From contig JBFXDD010000003.1 of NCBI GenBank assembly GCA_050181465.1, forward strand, positions 62,001-126,000: 64,000 bases of DNA, given 5' to 3'. The position numbers and the translations under genes were made by a program. The DNA is from JACRLW01 sp050181465 (GTDB lineage: Bacteria; Planctomycetota; UBA1135; UBA2386). The notes beneath the pieces are model-generated. The model made no database searches and was not told the DNA's origin. It saw nothing but the letters and a program-made list of their open reading frames with translations. Shown here piece by piece: positions 38,147-46,450 of the stretch; position 1 is the stretch's first letter; the number at the start of each line of letters is the position of its first letter.

Positions 38147-39769
38147 TCAACGGCTCAGTTGCCGTCGAAGCGCGCGCCACCGTTCACGGTCGGCTTCGCT
38201 CGGCGCGCCGGTCTCGGAGTCCTGCCCCAGCATCACCCGGGCTTCCCTCACGGACTCTCCCCGTCGCGATCGTTCGACGGCTTCCTGCATGGAGCGAAGC
38301 CACTCACTCCGCGACCGGCCGGGTTGCCCCGAACGTGCCGCCGGGGGAGCAGCAGCTCCGGCCATGGGGCTCGCCCATGCCGGAAGAATCGCCGAACCGG
38401 CGACACTGCTCAATGCGACGCCGCCGCCGGGGTCCGCGACTGCGATCTGAAAGAACAGCACGACATTCTGGAGAGCTTCGATTGCGGGCACATCGAAGCG
38501 CGCGCGCAAGATGGCGTGATCGGCTCCCGCCGGAAGCTCGACCGAGAACGGATAGATGGACGGCCCACTCAGGGTCACACCACCGGTCGACAACGGCACG
38601 ATGGGATCGATCATGGGGTCCACCTCGGCCTCTCGAACGTCCACCAACAAGAAGCACGACAGGCTGACCGCCGTCGCGGCGGGGCTCTGAAGTCGCACCC
38701 GAGCCTGCGGTCCGAAGAGTCGGTTCACGCCCACATAGAGCAGCTCCGCGGGTAAGGCGATGTCGCGGTCCAACGTCAGCGTACTGCCGCCGATCGCCTC
38801 GCCGTAGCGCACGATCGGCGTGACACTCACCGGCGAGCGATCCGAACCAGCGATCACGTAGCGGGGCCCGGGTAAGTCGAAGAACAGGTCGGGGCACAGA
38901 ATCCCCTCGACCTCCCCAGGTCCGGGATGCACTCCCGCCAAGATGGGCGGTGCCAGTGGATCGAGCAGGTAGCGCACCTCGTAGTCGAGGGCGGCTCCAT
39001 CGGTAATGGCACTCAAACGCAGCACGCCTGGAACCGGCAGTGCGCCGTTTCGCTCGACATGCCACGCCGGCACGGGAGTCGCTCCGACGCCCACGATGAA
39101 CGGTATGAACTGCAGGTTCGCACCCGATCGCTTGACGTAGTATCCCAGCCCATTGGGGGTCGTGAACTCTGCAGCGTCTTCGGACGCCCCGAGCCGGACA
39201 AAGCGATGAGCCAAGATCGGTACTTCAGGCACACCGAAGCCAACGGTCCATTGCGGAGTCGGCGGAAGCGGTTGATCCGGCCCGTTCCAGGGCGCCATCC
39301 AGACCTGTCGCGCACTCTTGTCCAACACGAAAATGATGGGCAACTGTGGGCTCCAACTGATGTCCGAAGCATCGATCCCCGGCAGCATCACTTGCGAGCC
39401 GAACTGGATCTCGTGCGGCGAGCCCAAGACCAAGGACGCCACAAAGATGACCGCCGACTGCGAAGCTTGGCCGGGATCCTTCGTGCCGCAGCAGAGAACG
39501 GTCGGCGGGTCAGAGTCGGACACCTCGACCCCATCACCCGGAAGATCGAAAGGTGCGGTCTTGGTGGTACGCGTTCGCCTATGTGACCACTGGAGCAACG
39601 TCTTCGGTGTGTCGGCAAGCCCACACGTGAACATCCCCGTGCCCGCTGGATTGCGTACGGACATCCCTCGAAGATCTGCATCCGGGTCTTGTGCAGGAGT
39701 ATAGGACGATAGCGCCACCATCATCGCTGCGGCAGCCTCGCGCAACCCAGGAATTGCAAGCCTCATCAT
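38147..39769 (-). CDS. Hypothetical secreted protein, copy 2 of a duplicated pair
   Basis: 540 residues, the same length as copy 1. The signal-like N-terminus (IPGLREAAAAMMVALSSYTPA) and the first about 190 residues differ from copy 1 at scattered positions (for example RRTRTTKTAPFDL against RRDLITIAAPFDL). The rest is identical in protein and DNA up to about 39181. The ATG overlaps the stop of the second metalloprotease-like gene. Keeping full length and reading frame in both copies despite N-terminal divergence suggests both are functional. Its downstream neighbour is the HAD fragment. Confidence 0.82.
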   Translation of the reverse strand: MMRLAIPGLREAAAAMMVALSSYTPAQDPDADLRGMSVRNPAGTGMFTCGLADTPKTLLQWSHRRTRTTKTAPFDLPGDGVEVSDSDPPTVLCCGTKDPGQASQSAVIFVASLVLGSPHEIQFGSQVMLPGIDASDISWSPQLPIIFVLDKSARQVWMAPWNGPDQPLPPTPQWTVGFGVPEVPILAHRFVRLGASEDAAEFTTPNGLGYYVKRSGANLQFIPFIVGVGATPVPAWHVERNGALPVPGVLRLSAITDGAALDYEVRYLLDPLAPPILAGVHPGPGEVEGILCPDLFFDLPGPRYVIAGSDRSPVSVTPIVRYGEAIGGSTLTLDRDIALPAELLYVGVNRLFGPQARVRLQSPAATAVSLSCFLLVDVREAEVDPMIDPIVPLSTGGVTLSGPSIYPFSVELPAGADHAILRARFDVPAIEALQNVVLFFQIAVADPGGGVALSSVAGSAILPAWASPMAGAAAPPAARSGQPGRSRSEWLRSMQEAVERSRRGESVREARVMLGQDSETGAPSEADRERWRALRRQLSR

Positions 39770-40482
39770 GACTCACCTTCCTTCCGGCGCGCTTCATCAT
39801 TCTTGCGGGTAACCAGTGTATTCAGAGTATCCGGAAGCTCCTCCGGCGAGTTCGGTCCCAGCGCTTCGATGCCCTTGTCCAGAATTTCGATCTCCCAACA
39901 ATAGGCATCGAATTCCTCGCAGGCATGCGACTTCACATCCGGCGGTGCGACCGGCGGCCATGGATAATCGTCGTCGAATGCGTGCGAAAACTCGTGGAGG
40001 AGAACCCCGGCGAGCAGCCAGCAAGCAGCAGCGGGATCCTCGGAAAGGTACTGATCTTTAGCCGTTCCCTTCCATTCATTCTTGCCAAGGCAGACCGTCT
40101 CCCACTCATCCTTGGAGAGTCGTCCCTTGCTCTGCTTCGTGATCCCACGCGCTTGGTCCGGAAGTTGATCATTCTGGAGTTTCTCCCCGAGTCCTGGCCA
40201 CGCGTTGCGGAAGTACCTCCTTGCGAGCAAGCCACCCAGAGCACCCCAGCGAGGGTCATCAGGCGGCCAACCCGCACCAGGCAGCAGGCCATCGTTCAGA
40301 GCGCAGTCCAGAAGCTTGTCCGTTGCGGCATCCACCGCGGCTTCCTGCGCGGGCGTGAGTGGACAAGCTCCCGCCGGAGCCTGTCCGTGAACCGAAGAAA
40401 CCGCGCTCAAACAGAGCATCGGAGTGCACATGAGCGCAGTTCGCAGCAGACCAGAGCTGCGCCGCAACCTGACTGACTTCAC
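39766..40482 (-). CDS. Secreted HExxH metalloprotease-like protein, copy 2
   Basis: 238 residues, about 90% identical to copy 1 by eye. The signal peptide (RTALMCTPMLCLSAVSSVHG), the HEFSH zinc motif, the later Glu/Cys stretch (EEFDAYCWEIE) and all visible cysteines are kept. Substitutions cluster in surface-like charged stretches, for example NDQLPDQARG against NDELPKNARG. That pattern is typical of selection to keep function. The GTG at 40482 has GAGGAG upstream at the same distance as in copy 1; the ATG found five codons in for copy 1 is absent here. It is coupled to the 540-residue gene. Confidence 0.8.
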   Translation of the reverse strand: MKSVRLRRSSGLLRTALMCTPMLCLSAVSSVHGQAPAGACPLTPAQEAAVDAATDKLLDCALNDGLLPGAGWPPDDPRWGALGGLLARRYFRNAWPGLGEKLQNDQLPDQARGITKQSKGRLSKDEWETVCLGKNEWKGTAKDQYLSEDPAAACWLLAGVLLHEFSHAFDDDYPWPPVAPPDVKSHACEEFDAYCWEIEILDKGIEALGPNSPEELPDTLNTLVTRKNDEARRKEGES

Positions 40483-41089
40483 GTCGAATCTCCTCTCGAA
40501 GGTCGCCCCAAGAGAACCCACCTCGTGGTGGGCGCGGCCGCGACTGCGACTGCGACTAGCAACGCTGGTCATCGTGGTAACCGAGGAATCGTTGGGCCGG
40601 CTCGGGACTCACCTCGATGGTCTCCATGCCGATCTCGGGTCACTCGCTCGGGAGTCCCATCCTGCAGGTCGGGGATGAACGTGGGCTGTCGACCTGAACC
40701 GCATTCTCATCAACCCTCTCGAGTCACCCGACTCTCACGACCTCCCAGCCAGACTTCCTCGAACACGCCGCGGACTCACGCGGAGACGACGAAGCCCTCT
40801 CGCACACCGCAAGCTTCCCAAGCGCCGGACTCCAGTCGACGGACAGCGTCGTCTCACGGGAGTGCACTTGGAGACTGGCAACCACACACGAAGCGACTCG
40901 GGACTCTGCGGCATCTGAACTCGCGAACAGGAGCGGCTAACGCGTGGTTCTGCCTCGCAACACCGTCGTGTCTCGCGCCTGGTGTCCGGGCGTCGGTTCC
41001 ACTGTGCTGGTTCCGTCGGCTGTGCCGGACGCAGGGTGCAAACGAGGTCTGGGTCTGATCCGATGACAAGAAGCGTGCCTTGGCAGGCT
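40483..41089. other. Intergenic region: copy-2 leader and unique sequence
   Basis: 40483-40805 matches the copy-1 leader at 37470-37792 with scattered differences. 40806-41089 is unique and shows no convincing gene, repeat or hairpin; the ORFs on both strands there have unlikely composition. Confidence 0.55.
40490..40495 (-). promoter_or_regulatory. Shine-Dalgarno GAGGAG for the GTG at 40482
   Basis: GAGGAG on the minus strand, 7 bases before the GTG at 40482, conserved with copy 1. Because no in-frame ATG follows nearby in copy 2, it decides the GTG start. Confidence 0.65.
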
Positions 41090-42370
41090 TCACCATCGCG
41101 GCGGCGCGTCGCCGCGCCGGCACGCCTCCAAGCGCCTGACCAAGAGCCGGGATTCCGGCTCGGAACTCGGCAGGCGTAGCGCGGCAAAGAACTGCTCGGC
41201 AGCACGCGCGTGCTCACCCTTGTGCCAGAGGAAGTGCGCAATCGTGGCCGGCAACAGGAAGTAGCCGTGCAACGACGGCACATCCTCGAGCCGTGCGAGT
41301 TCCGCCAGCGCGACGTCGAGGCCGTGCACTTTGGCGAGCGCGACCGCGCGATTGAGCCGCACGATCGGTGAGTCGGCGAGTGCGAGTCGACGATCGTACT
41401 CGCGAAGCAAGGCGACCCAATTCGTGTCCTCGTAGCGTTCCGCTGCCGCATGGATCGACGCGATCGCCGCTTCGACGTGCCAAATGCCGAGCGAGTCCCC
41501 GCCGATCGATCGGCGGAAGTGCCAAAAGCCCGCGTTCAGCCACCGTCGATCCCAGATCGATCGGTCTTGCTCGGCGAGGGTCAAGATCTCACCCAACGCG
41601 TCGGTGCGCGACGGCAATCGTGCGCCGAGCATGAGCATCAGGGCCAGGAGCGCGTGAACCTCGGGACGGGCCGTCGCCTCGAGATCGAGAAGGTGCTGGG
41701 CGAGCCGCACTGCCTCGAAGACGATGTCCTTGCGCACGAGATCTTCCCCGCGGTGTGCGCGATAGCCCTCGTTGAACATCAGGTAGAGCACATCGAGCAC
41801 GAGCGGCAATCGCTCGGGCAACTCGTGCGGCGGTGGAACATCGAAGGACACCCCCTCTTCGGCGAGCTTCGCCCGACCGCGTGACAGCCGTTGCGCGATC
41901 GTGCCCTCTTTGGTCAGCAACGCCGCCGCGATCTCGGACACGCCGAAGCCCCCCACGGTCTTCAAGACCAAGGGAACCCGCGTCTCGACCGGAACCGCGG
42001 GATGACAGCAGGTGAACATCATCCGCAGCGTGTCGTCGGCGATCCCCTCCAGCGGCTCGACCGGGTGTGCGACCGGCGGCTTGGACTCGGCCCAACGCAC
42101 GAGTTCGTCCTCGACCCGCGTCGCGAGCTTGCGTCGACGCATCGCGTCGAGCGCAAGGTTGCGCGCGACCTTGAACACCCAGGCGTCGGGTCGCTCGGGC
42201 ACACCCTCGACGGGCCAAGTGCGGAGCGCGCGCAGGAGCGCCTCTTGCACGACGTCCTCGGCGAGGTCGAGGCGATCGGTCCCGAACACGCGCACGAGCC
42301 CCGCGACCATGCGGCCGTACTCGTGGCGGAACAGGTCCGCGACCAGATCAGCGTGAGGGCGCGAAGCCAC
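41090..42370 (-). CDS. ECF sigma factor with C-terminal TPR-like domain (ECF42 type)
   Basis: 426 residues, about twice a normal ECF factor. Regions 2 and 4 fill the first about 175 residues (AEDVVQEALLRALRTWP, ARNLALDAMRRRKLATR, VSEIAAALLTKEGTIAQRLS). The long C-terminal extension (LDVLYLMFNEGYRAHRGE, then helical repeats to NRAVALAKVHGLDVALAELA) is typical of the ECF42 group. That group usually has no anti-sigma factor; the extension is thought to control it, and it is encoded next to YCII/DGPF-domain proteins, as here (33 bases). The start is a GTG at 42370. The regulon probably includes the YCII gene. Confidence 0.93.
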   Translation of the reverse strand: MASRPHADLVADLFRHEYGRMVAGLVRVFGTDRLDLAEDVVQEALLRALRTWPVEGVPERPDAWVFKVARNLALDAMRRRKLATRVEDELVRWAESKPPVAHPVEPLEGIADDTLRMMFTCCHPAVPVETRVPLVLKTVGGFGVSEIAAALLTKEGTIAQRLSRGRAKLAEEGVSFDVPPPHELPERLPLVLDVLYLMFNEGYRAHRGEDLVRKDIVFEAVRLAQHLLDLEATARPEVHALLALMLMLGARLPSRTDALGEILTLAEQDRSIWDRRWLNAGFWHFRRSIGGDSLGIWHVEAAIASIHAAAERYEDTNWVALLREYDRRLALADSPIVRLNRAVALAKVHGLDVALAELARLEDVPSLHGYFLLPATIAHFLWHKGEHARAAEQFFAALRLPSSEPESRLLVRRLEACRRGDAPPRW

Positions 42371-42402
42371 TTCGGTTCGGACGGGTTGCCGTGCGCGCGG
42401 CC

Positions 42403-42771
42403 TCAGGAATCATCCGGTTGGCCCATGAGGTCCAACTCGCGGACCTCGATGCTGCCGAATCGGAAGTTCGGATGACCCTCGCAGAGCCGGCAGGCGTGGT
42501 CGTAGTCATCGGCGACGACGACGTAGTAGCCGCCGACGACCTCTTTGGTCTCGATGTAAGGGCCGTCCTTGATCGTGGTGCGGCCCCCCGACGGGATCAT
42601 CACCTTGCCGCCTTGATCCTGCAGCTTGTGGCCGAGGACCAGGCGGTTCTCCTGGGCCATGCGGGCGCCCCACGCCTCGTACTCGCCGAGGATCTTCTCG
42701 AAGTCCGCGGGGCTGTAGTTGCTGTAATCGACGGTGACGTCGCCACGAAGGATGAGCATGTACTTGGGCAT
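42403..42771 (-). CDS. YCII-related (DGPF) domain protein
   Basis: 122 residues of the YCII family: N-terminal strand KYMLILRGDVTVDY, the DGPYIETKEVVGGYYVV segment that names the DGPF group, and a C-terminal strand giving a ferredoxin-like fold. The family has a conserved His/Asp pair and may act as a small enzyme or ligand-binding protein; the reaction is unknown. It lies 33 bases upstream of the ECF42-type sigma gene, the standard pairing, and probably belongs to the same transcript or regulon. The ATG at 42771 directly precedes the first strand. Confidence 0.92.
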   Translation of the reverse strand: MPKYMLILRGDVTVDYSNYSPADFEKILGEYEAWGARMAQENRLVLGHKLQDQGGKVMIPSGGRTTIKDGPYIETKEVVGGYYVVVADDYDHACRLCEGHPNFRFGSIEVRELDLMGQPDDS

Positions 42772-43297
42772 CGATGGGTCTCGTGCAGGGTTTGGCTGGT
42801 CTTGGATGGAGTGACAGCGAGCCGCGCTCGCCGACCGCACCGAAGACGATCGGGCCTCTCCGATCTCTACAGGCTGGCCAAGAATTTTGGGACGACCGGC
42901 CCCACCCCGCTCCTGACCCCGATGGGCGACTCAGTGCACCACTGAGTCGCCCGGTGCACGTATCTGCAGCATGTGGCCCGGGGATGTCGAGACCACTTGG
43001 TGCACCGGGACGTCCCCGATGTTCAGCCAGGACGGATGCCGGGTCGTGATCGCGGCGTGACGTTGCCCGTCGGAGTTCGCCATACCCACCGCTGCGGTCC
43101 CCCATCGGTGCCAAGTTGCCACCCGATGCGCGAAGAACGGCGCAAGTAGGCTTCCTGCTCGGCATCCTCCTCCGCGGATCATCGGCCTGGAAGGCATGTC
43201 ACGATCCATGCGCGAGGGACCGAATACGCACTCTCACGACTGAACAATGGCGGGCTGGTCTCGTCAGGGATCGGACGCCTGACGTGGAAACGCCGCG
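42772..43297. other. Intergenic region with strong hairpin and doubtful small ORF
   Basis: About 525 bases. It contains the 13-bp hairpin at 42924-42952. A minus-strand 50-codon frame (43083 to 42931) has GC-rich third positions and ends inside that hairpin; its product (HPSWLNIGDVPVHQVV) matches nothing I know. It could be a relic. Nothing else is recognisable. Confidence 0.4.
42924..42952. terminator. Strong 13-bp perfect hairpin
   Basis: GGGCGACTCAGTG (42924-42936) pairs perfectly with CACTGAGTCGCCC (42940-42952) around a 3-base loop. It is the most stable short hairpin seen here. No T-tract is present on either side. A bidirectional terminator or a binding site for a dimeric protein are both possible. 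Confidence 0.55.
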
Positions 43298-43376
43298 CTA
43301 ACCAGGATTACCCGTGAACGTCTGCTCCGATCGCCGCAACTCGCGCCCGGCGACGTTCACGAATCACCCGGGCTAG
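43298..43376. mobile_element. Short palindromic MITE-like element (79 bp)
   Basis: Bounded by CTAA (43298) and CTAG (43373-43376). Its terminal about 25 bases are imperfect inverted repeats sharing CGTGAACGTC with its partner at 47281-47436. Internal sequence (GCCGCAACTCGCGCCCGGC) matches the right half of that larger element read in reverse. The right end supplies the TAG stop of moaA. It has no coding capacity, so it would be moved by a transposase elsewhere. Confidence 0.7.
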
Positions 43377-44425
43377 CCGCCGCGGGTGTGCATCTCCAAG
43401 TGAGGATCCGCGCGCAACTCAGCCTGGCTCGCGAACGCCGCGCGCGAGCGGTGCAGAGCCAGCCGCTCCTCGGCCCCGCGGTCGGCGCGCTGCGACCACG
43501 TCCGGTGGAGCAGCGCGTGTAGTTCCTCGTCGGTCGCACCGCTGCGCAGGGCATCGCGCAGTTGCAGCCCCTCGCGGGCATAGAGACAGGTGAAGAACAC
43601 GCCGTCCGCCGTCAGCCGCGCCCGATCGCAGTCACGGCAGAAGGGTGCCGTGGTCGACGCGATGATCCCGAAAGTCTGTCCCGACGGGAGCGCGAAGCGC
43701 TGGGCCGGCGCCGACCCGGCGCCGGCGAGCGGCGAGATCGCACCGTGTCGCTCCGCGAGTTGCTGCAAGATCTCGGCACGACCGAGAACGCGCGCATGCG
43801 ACCACTTGGTCGCCCCACCGACGTCCATGTATTCGATGAATCGCAGCTCCGCGTCGTTCGCACGCGCGAAGGCGAGCAAGGCATCGAGCTCGAATTCGTT
43901 CTCGCCGCGAATGGCGACCGTGTTGATCTTGAGCTTCGCGAAGCCGGCCGCGCGCGCGGCCGCGATTCCCGCGAGCACGCTGTCGAGAGCATCACGACCC
44001 GACAGGCGCGCGAAGCGCGAGGGGTCGAGAGAATCGAGAGAGACCGTGATGCGAGTCAGTCCCGCGGCCCGTAACTCCGTAGCGAGCGAGGCGAGCAGCG
44101 TGCCGTTGGTCGTCAGCGCGATCGGCACTCCCTCGTGAGCGCGCGCGATTTGCGCCACCAGTTCGGGGAGGTCCTTGCGCAAGAGCGGCTCGCCGCCGGT
44201 CAGTCGAACGGCATCGACGCCGAGACATCGAAACACGCCCACCAATCGCACCAGCTCGGCGAAGTCCAACAACTCCGCGCGCGGCAACCACACGTACTCG
44301 GCCTCCGGCATGCAGTAGCCGCAGCGCAGGTTGCAGCGGTCGGTCACCGAGAGCCGCAAATTGCGCAGGGGCCGCGCGTGTCGATCGAGCGGTCGCGGAT
44401 TCGGAGTGTCGGTCAGGTCGGTCAT
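43373..44425 (-). CDS. moaA: GTP 3',8-cyclase (molybdenum cofactor biosynthesis protein A)
   Basis: 350 residues. Radical-SAM enzyme that starts molybdopterin synthesis from GTP. The N-terminal 4Fe-4S cluster is bound by C31, C35 and C38 (CNLRCGYC). The SAM-binding LTGGEPLLR follows. The second cluster is bound by C263, C266 and C280 (PFCRDCDRARLTADG). It ends with the catalytically important Gly-Gly, complete here although the stop codon belongs to the palindromic element. No other moa, moe or mog gene is in the window. A long frame for PhzF lies upstream, 88 bases before the ATG. Confidence 0.97.
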   Translation of the reverse strand: MTDLTDTPNPRPLDRHARPLRNLRLSVTDRCNLRCGYCMPEAEYVWLPRAELLDFAELVRLVGVFRCLGVDAVRLTGGEPLLRKDLPELVAQIARAHEGVPIALTTNGTLLASLATELRAAGLTRITVSLDSLDPSRFARLSGRDALDSVLAGIAAARAAGFAKLKINTVAIRGENEFELDALLAFARANDAELRFIEYMDVGGATKWSHARVLGRAEILQQLAERHGAISPLAGAGSAPAQRFALPSGQTFGIIASTTAPFCRDCDRARLTADGVFFTCLYAREGLQLRDALRSGATDEELHALLHRTWSQRADRGAEERLALHRSRAAFASQAELRADPHLEMHTRGG

Positions 44426-44513
44426 CGACGAGTCCGCCGCGGCAGCCGCCAGACGGAGAGCCCGGAGTGTGGGCCAAGAGCGCAGCTCGCGCCAGGGCTG
44501 CCGAAGTCAGCGC

Positions 44514-45428
44514 TCACCAACTCAAGACGCCTTCGCCGACCGGCACCGCTCGACCACCGACGCAAACCCGCTCGATCGCACCGCCCTTGGTATCGACCCG
44601 AGCCGTGATCCGAGACGGTCGGCCAATCTCGAGTCCCTGCTCGATCACGAGTTCCGCAGTGGGAGCTGCGAGCAGGACACCTTCCTTCACCAGGAACGCG
44701 GACAGGCAGCCGGCCGCACTGCCGGTGCCGGGATCTTCGCCGGGAGTCAGTGTGCCGAAGGCGAGATGTCGCGCGTGCGCCGTCGCGGCGGGATCGACGA
44801 CCTCTTGCGTGAAGGCGTAGAAGGCGTCGGTGCCGACGGCCTCGGCGATCGCAACACAGCGCGCGCCATCGACAGCGATCGCGCGCATCGCACTCAGATC
44901 GGCGATGGGAACAATTAGCCACGGGATCCCGGTGTCCACCACCGAGATGGGTAAGTCGCCAGCACCCACGGCACGCGGGGACAGCCCGAGCGCCGCCGCC
45001 ATCCGCGCCGGATCCACGGTCCGATCGCCGAAGCGCGGCGTGCGTTGCGTCATCACGACCTCGCGCACGATCGCACCCTCCCGCACCACTTCGACCGGCA
45101 TGACTCCCGCACCGAGCTCACACCAAACCACCGGTCGCTCACCGCGCAGATCCAAGTGGCCGTGCGTCGCGAGCGCGAAGACCGCACCGATCGTCGGATG
45201 ACCGGCGAGCGGCAATTCGCGATCGATCGTGAAGATGCGCAGGCGAAGGTCGGCCTGTGGCGCGGTCGGTCGCTGCACGAAGACGGTCTCGGAGAGATTC
45301 ATCTCGCGCGCGATGGATTGCATCGCGTCGGCGTCGATCGCGTCGGCGTCCGGAAAGACCGCCAAAGGGTTGCCGGCGAAGGCACGCTCAGCAAAAACGT
45401 CGACGCGGTAGTACGGGGCGGAAGCCAC
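44514..45428 (-). CDS. PhzF family isomerase-like protein
   Basis: 304 residues, typical length. Diaminopimelate-epimerase fold in two halves. The catalytic Glu is E47 (MNLSETVFVQ), equivalent to E45 of phenazine PhzF; DRELPLAGHPTIGA and GEDPGTGSAAGCLSAFLV are the other family motifs. PhzF isomerises a dihydroxy-anthranilate precursor, but most family members have unknown substrates. No phenazine genes are near, so a phenazine role is unlikely. It precedes moaA by 88 bases on the same strand and follows the XRE regulator gene by 66 bases. Confidence 0.92.
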   Translation of the reverse strand: MASAPYYRVDVFAERAFAGNPLAVFPDADAIDADAMQSIAREMNLSETVFVQRPTAPQADLRLRIFTIDRELPLAGHPTIGAVFALATHGHLDLRGERPVVWCELGAGVMPVEVVREGAIVREVVMTQRTPRFGDRTVDPARMAAALGLSPRAVGAGDLPISVVDTGIPWLIVPIADLSAMRAIAVDGARCVAIAEAVGTDAFYAFTQEVVDPAATAHARHLAFGTLTPGEDPGTGSAAGCLSAFLVKEGVLLAAPTAELVIEQGLEIGRPSRITARVDTKGGAIERVCVGGRAVPVGEGVLSW

Positions 45429-45494
45429 GCCACCGGTATCGCGGACCGTCTGCGGGAGCGCAAGGGATTGCCCCAGGCCCCCCCGCCGGGCAAC

Positions 45495-46088
45495 TCAGGC
45501 CTCGGCGACGATCTCGCTGCCGGGGCGCAGACCGCGCGCGGCGTGCGAGGGCATGGCGTCCTTCGTCGACGCCGCCTTCTTGCGAGCCCGCGGCTTGCGC
45601 TGCGCGGTGAGTTCGCGTCGGAGCAACTCCTCGAGTTGATGATCGGAGTCGCGTTCCCCGGTCGCGAGCCGCGCACCGAGGTCGACCGTCTGCTCCTTCG
45701 TGTGGCACAGCATGCGCTGCGCATGCGCCGTCGACGAGTAGAAGCGCGCACCCGCCATCACCGGACAGAGCAGCATGCCGTCGGCGGTCTTGATCGCCGC
45801 ACCGTCCGGCACTTCCAGCCAATCGCCGCGGGAGATGACCGCTTCCCGTTCCGACCAGCGATCCCGCGCGCGCGGCTCGATCGGCCGATCGTCGTCGAGG
45901 AGGTAGGTCGGCGTGACGTCATAATGACGACACAAGGCGTCGAGCATCTGCAGGGTAGGAAGCGATCGGCCTTGCTCGAGGTGCGACATGGTTGCCGGCC
46001 GCACGCCCAGGGTCTTGGCAGTCACGCCCTGTGGCTCTCGCTTGAAGCGGGTGCGCAGGTAGAAGAGCTTGAGATGGAGTCGGCGCAT
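45495..46088 (-). CDS. XRE-family helix-turn-helix regulator with C-terminal domain
   Basis: 197 residues. The N-terminal Cro/C1-type helix-turn-helix is at about 1-65 (AKTLGVRPATMSHLEQGRSL, then LDALCRHYDVTPTYLLDD). A C-terminal part of about 130 residues looks cupin- or beta-rich (DWLEVPDGAAIKTADGMLLC, MAGARFYSSTAHAQ), possibly ligand-sensing, then a basic tail (QRKPRARKKAASTKDA). The ATG at 46088 is chosen because the frame upstream is Arg/Pro-rich with no helix-turn-helix part. It is followed by the PhzF gene on the same strand, which it may regulate. Confidence 0.82.
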   Translation of the reverse strand: MRRLHLKLFYLRTRFKREPQGVTAKTLGVRPATMSHLEQGRSLPTLQMLDALCRHYDVTPTYLLDDDRPIEPRARDRWSEREAVISRGDWLEVPDGAAIKTADGMLLCPVMAGARFYSSTAHAQRMLCHTKEQTVDLGARLATGERDSDHQLEELLRRELTAQRKPRARKKAASTKDAMPSHAARGLRPGSEIVAEA

Positions 46089-46326
46089 TGGTGTCAGTCC
46101 AGGAGCAGCGAGAGGGTGTCGACGGCCACGGAGCCGGCCGACCGGGGAGAATGGGTGCGTAGGAGCGTAACCCGTCTGGCGAAAGCTGACCGTTGACCGG
46201 ATCCGATCGGCTCGAATCGAAACACGGATGCTCTGGGACGGATCTCGAAGACGGATGCGGGGCGGCGGTTGCGATCGATCGCAACCCGCTTTCGACGCTC
46301 GGAAAGGGCTACGGTGTTCCCTGACC

Positions 46327-46448
46327 GGATACTGATCCGGGGAATGTTGCTGGCCTCGATTCCCCTCGCCAGACCCCGCGCGAAGTGCCGTTACACCTGG
46401 CCCAGGGACCCCGACCAGGCCCCAGCAACATTCCCCGGACCAGTATCC
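46327..46448. repeat. 122-bp inverted repeat with 27-bp arms
   Basis: The arm 46327-46353 and the arm 46422-46448 are inverted copies with 26 of 27 bases matching (core GGGGAATGTTGCTGG). They enclose 68 bases. The right arm ends 2 bases before the GTG start of the methyltransferase gene, so it lies in that gene's leader. It is unrelated to the CTAG-bounded elements. It could be a MITE-like insertion or a regulatory RNA hairpin. Confidence 0.75.
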
Positions 46449-46450
46449 CC

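Larger units (their letters stand above)
37793..40805. repeat. Tandem duplication unit, copy 2 (3013 bp)
   Basis: Second copy of the 3013-bp unit, in direct orientation and without a gap after copy 1. Its first about 1390 bases are essentially identical to copy 1, the remainder is diverged. After 40805 the sequence is unique. Confidence 0.95.

Noticed and set aside
40854..41123. Minus-strand ORF upstream of the ECF42 gene end
   Set aside because: Overlaps the sigma gene in another frame and has unlikely composition.
42931..43209. Minus-strand ORF of 92 codons as a gene
   Set aside because: The first part is unconvincing and no family is seen; only the last 50 codons look protein-like. Kept as a remark in the intergenic entry.
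44514..45428. A phenazine biosynthesis locus
   Set aside because: Only the PhzF-family protein is present; none of the other phz genes is nearby.
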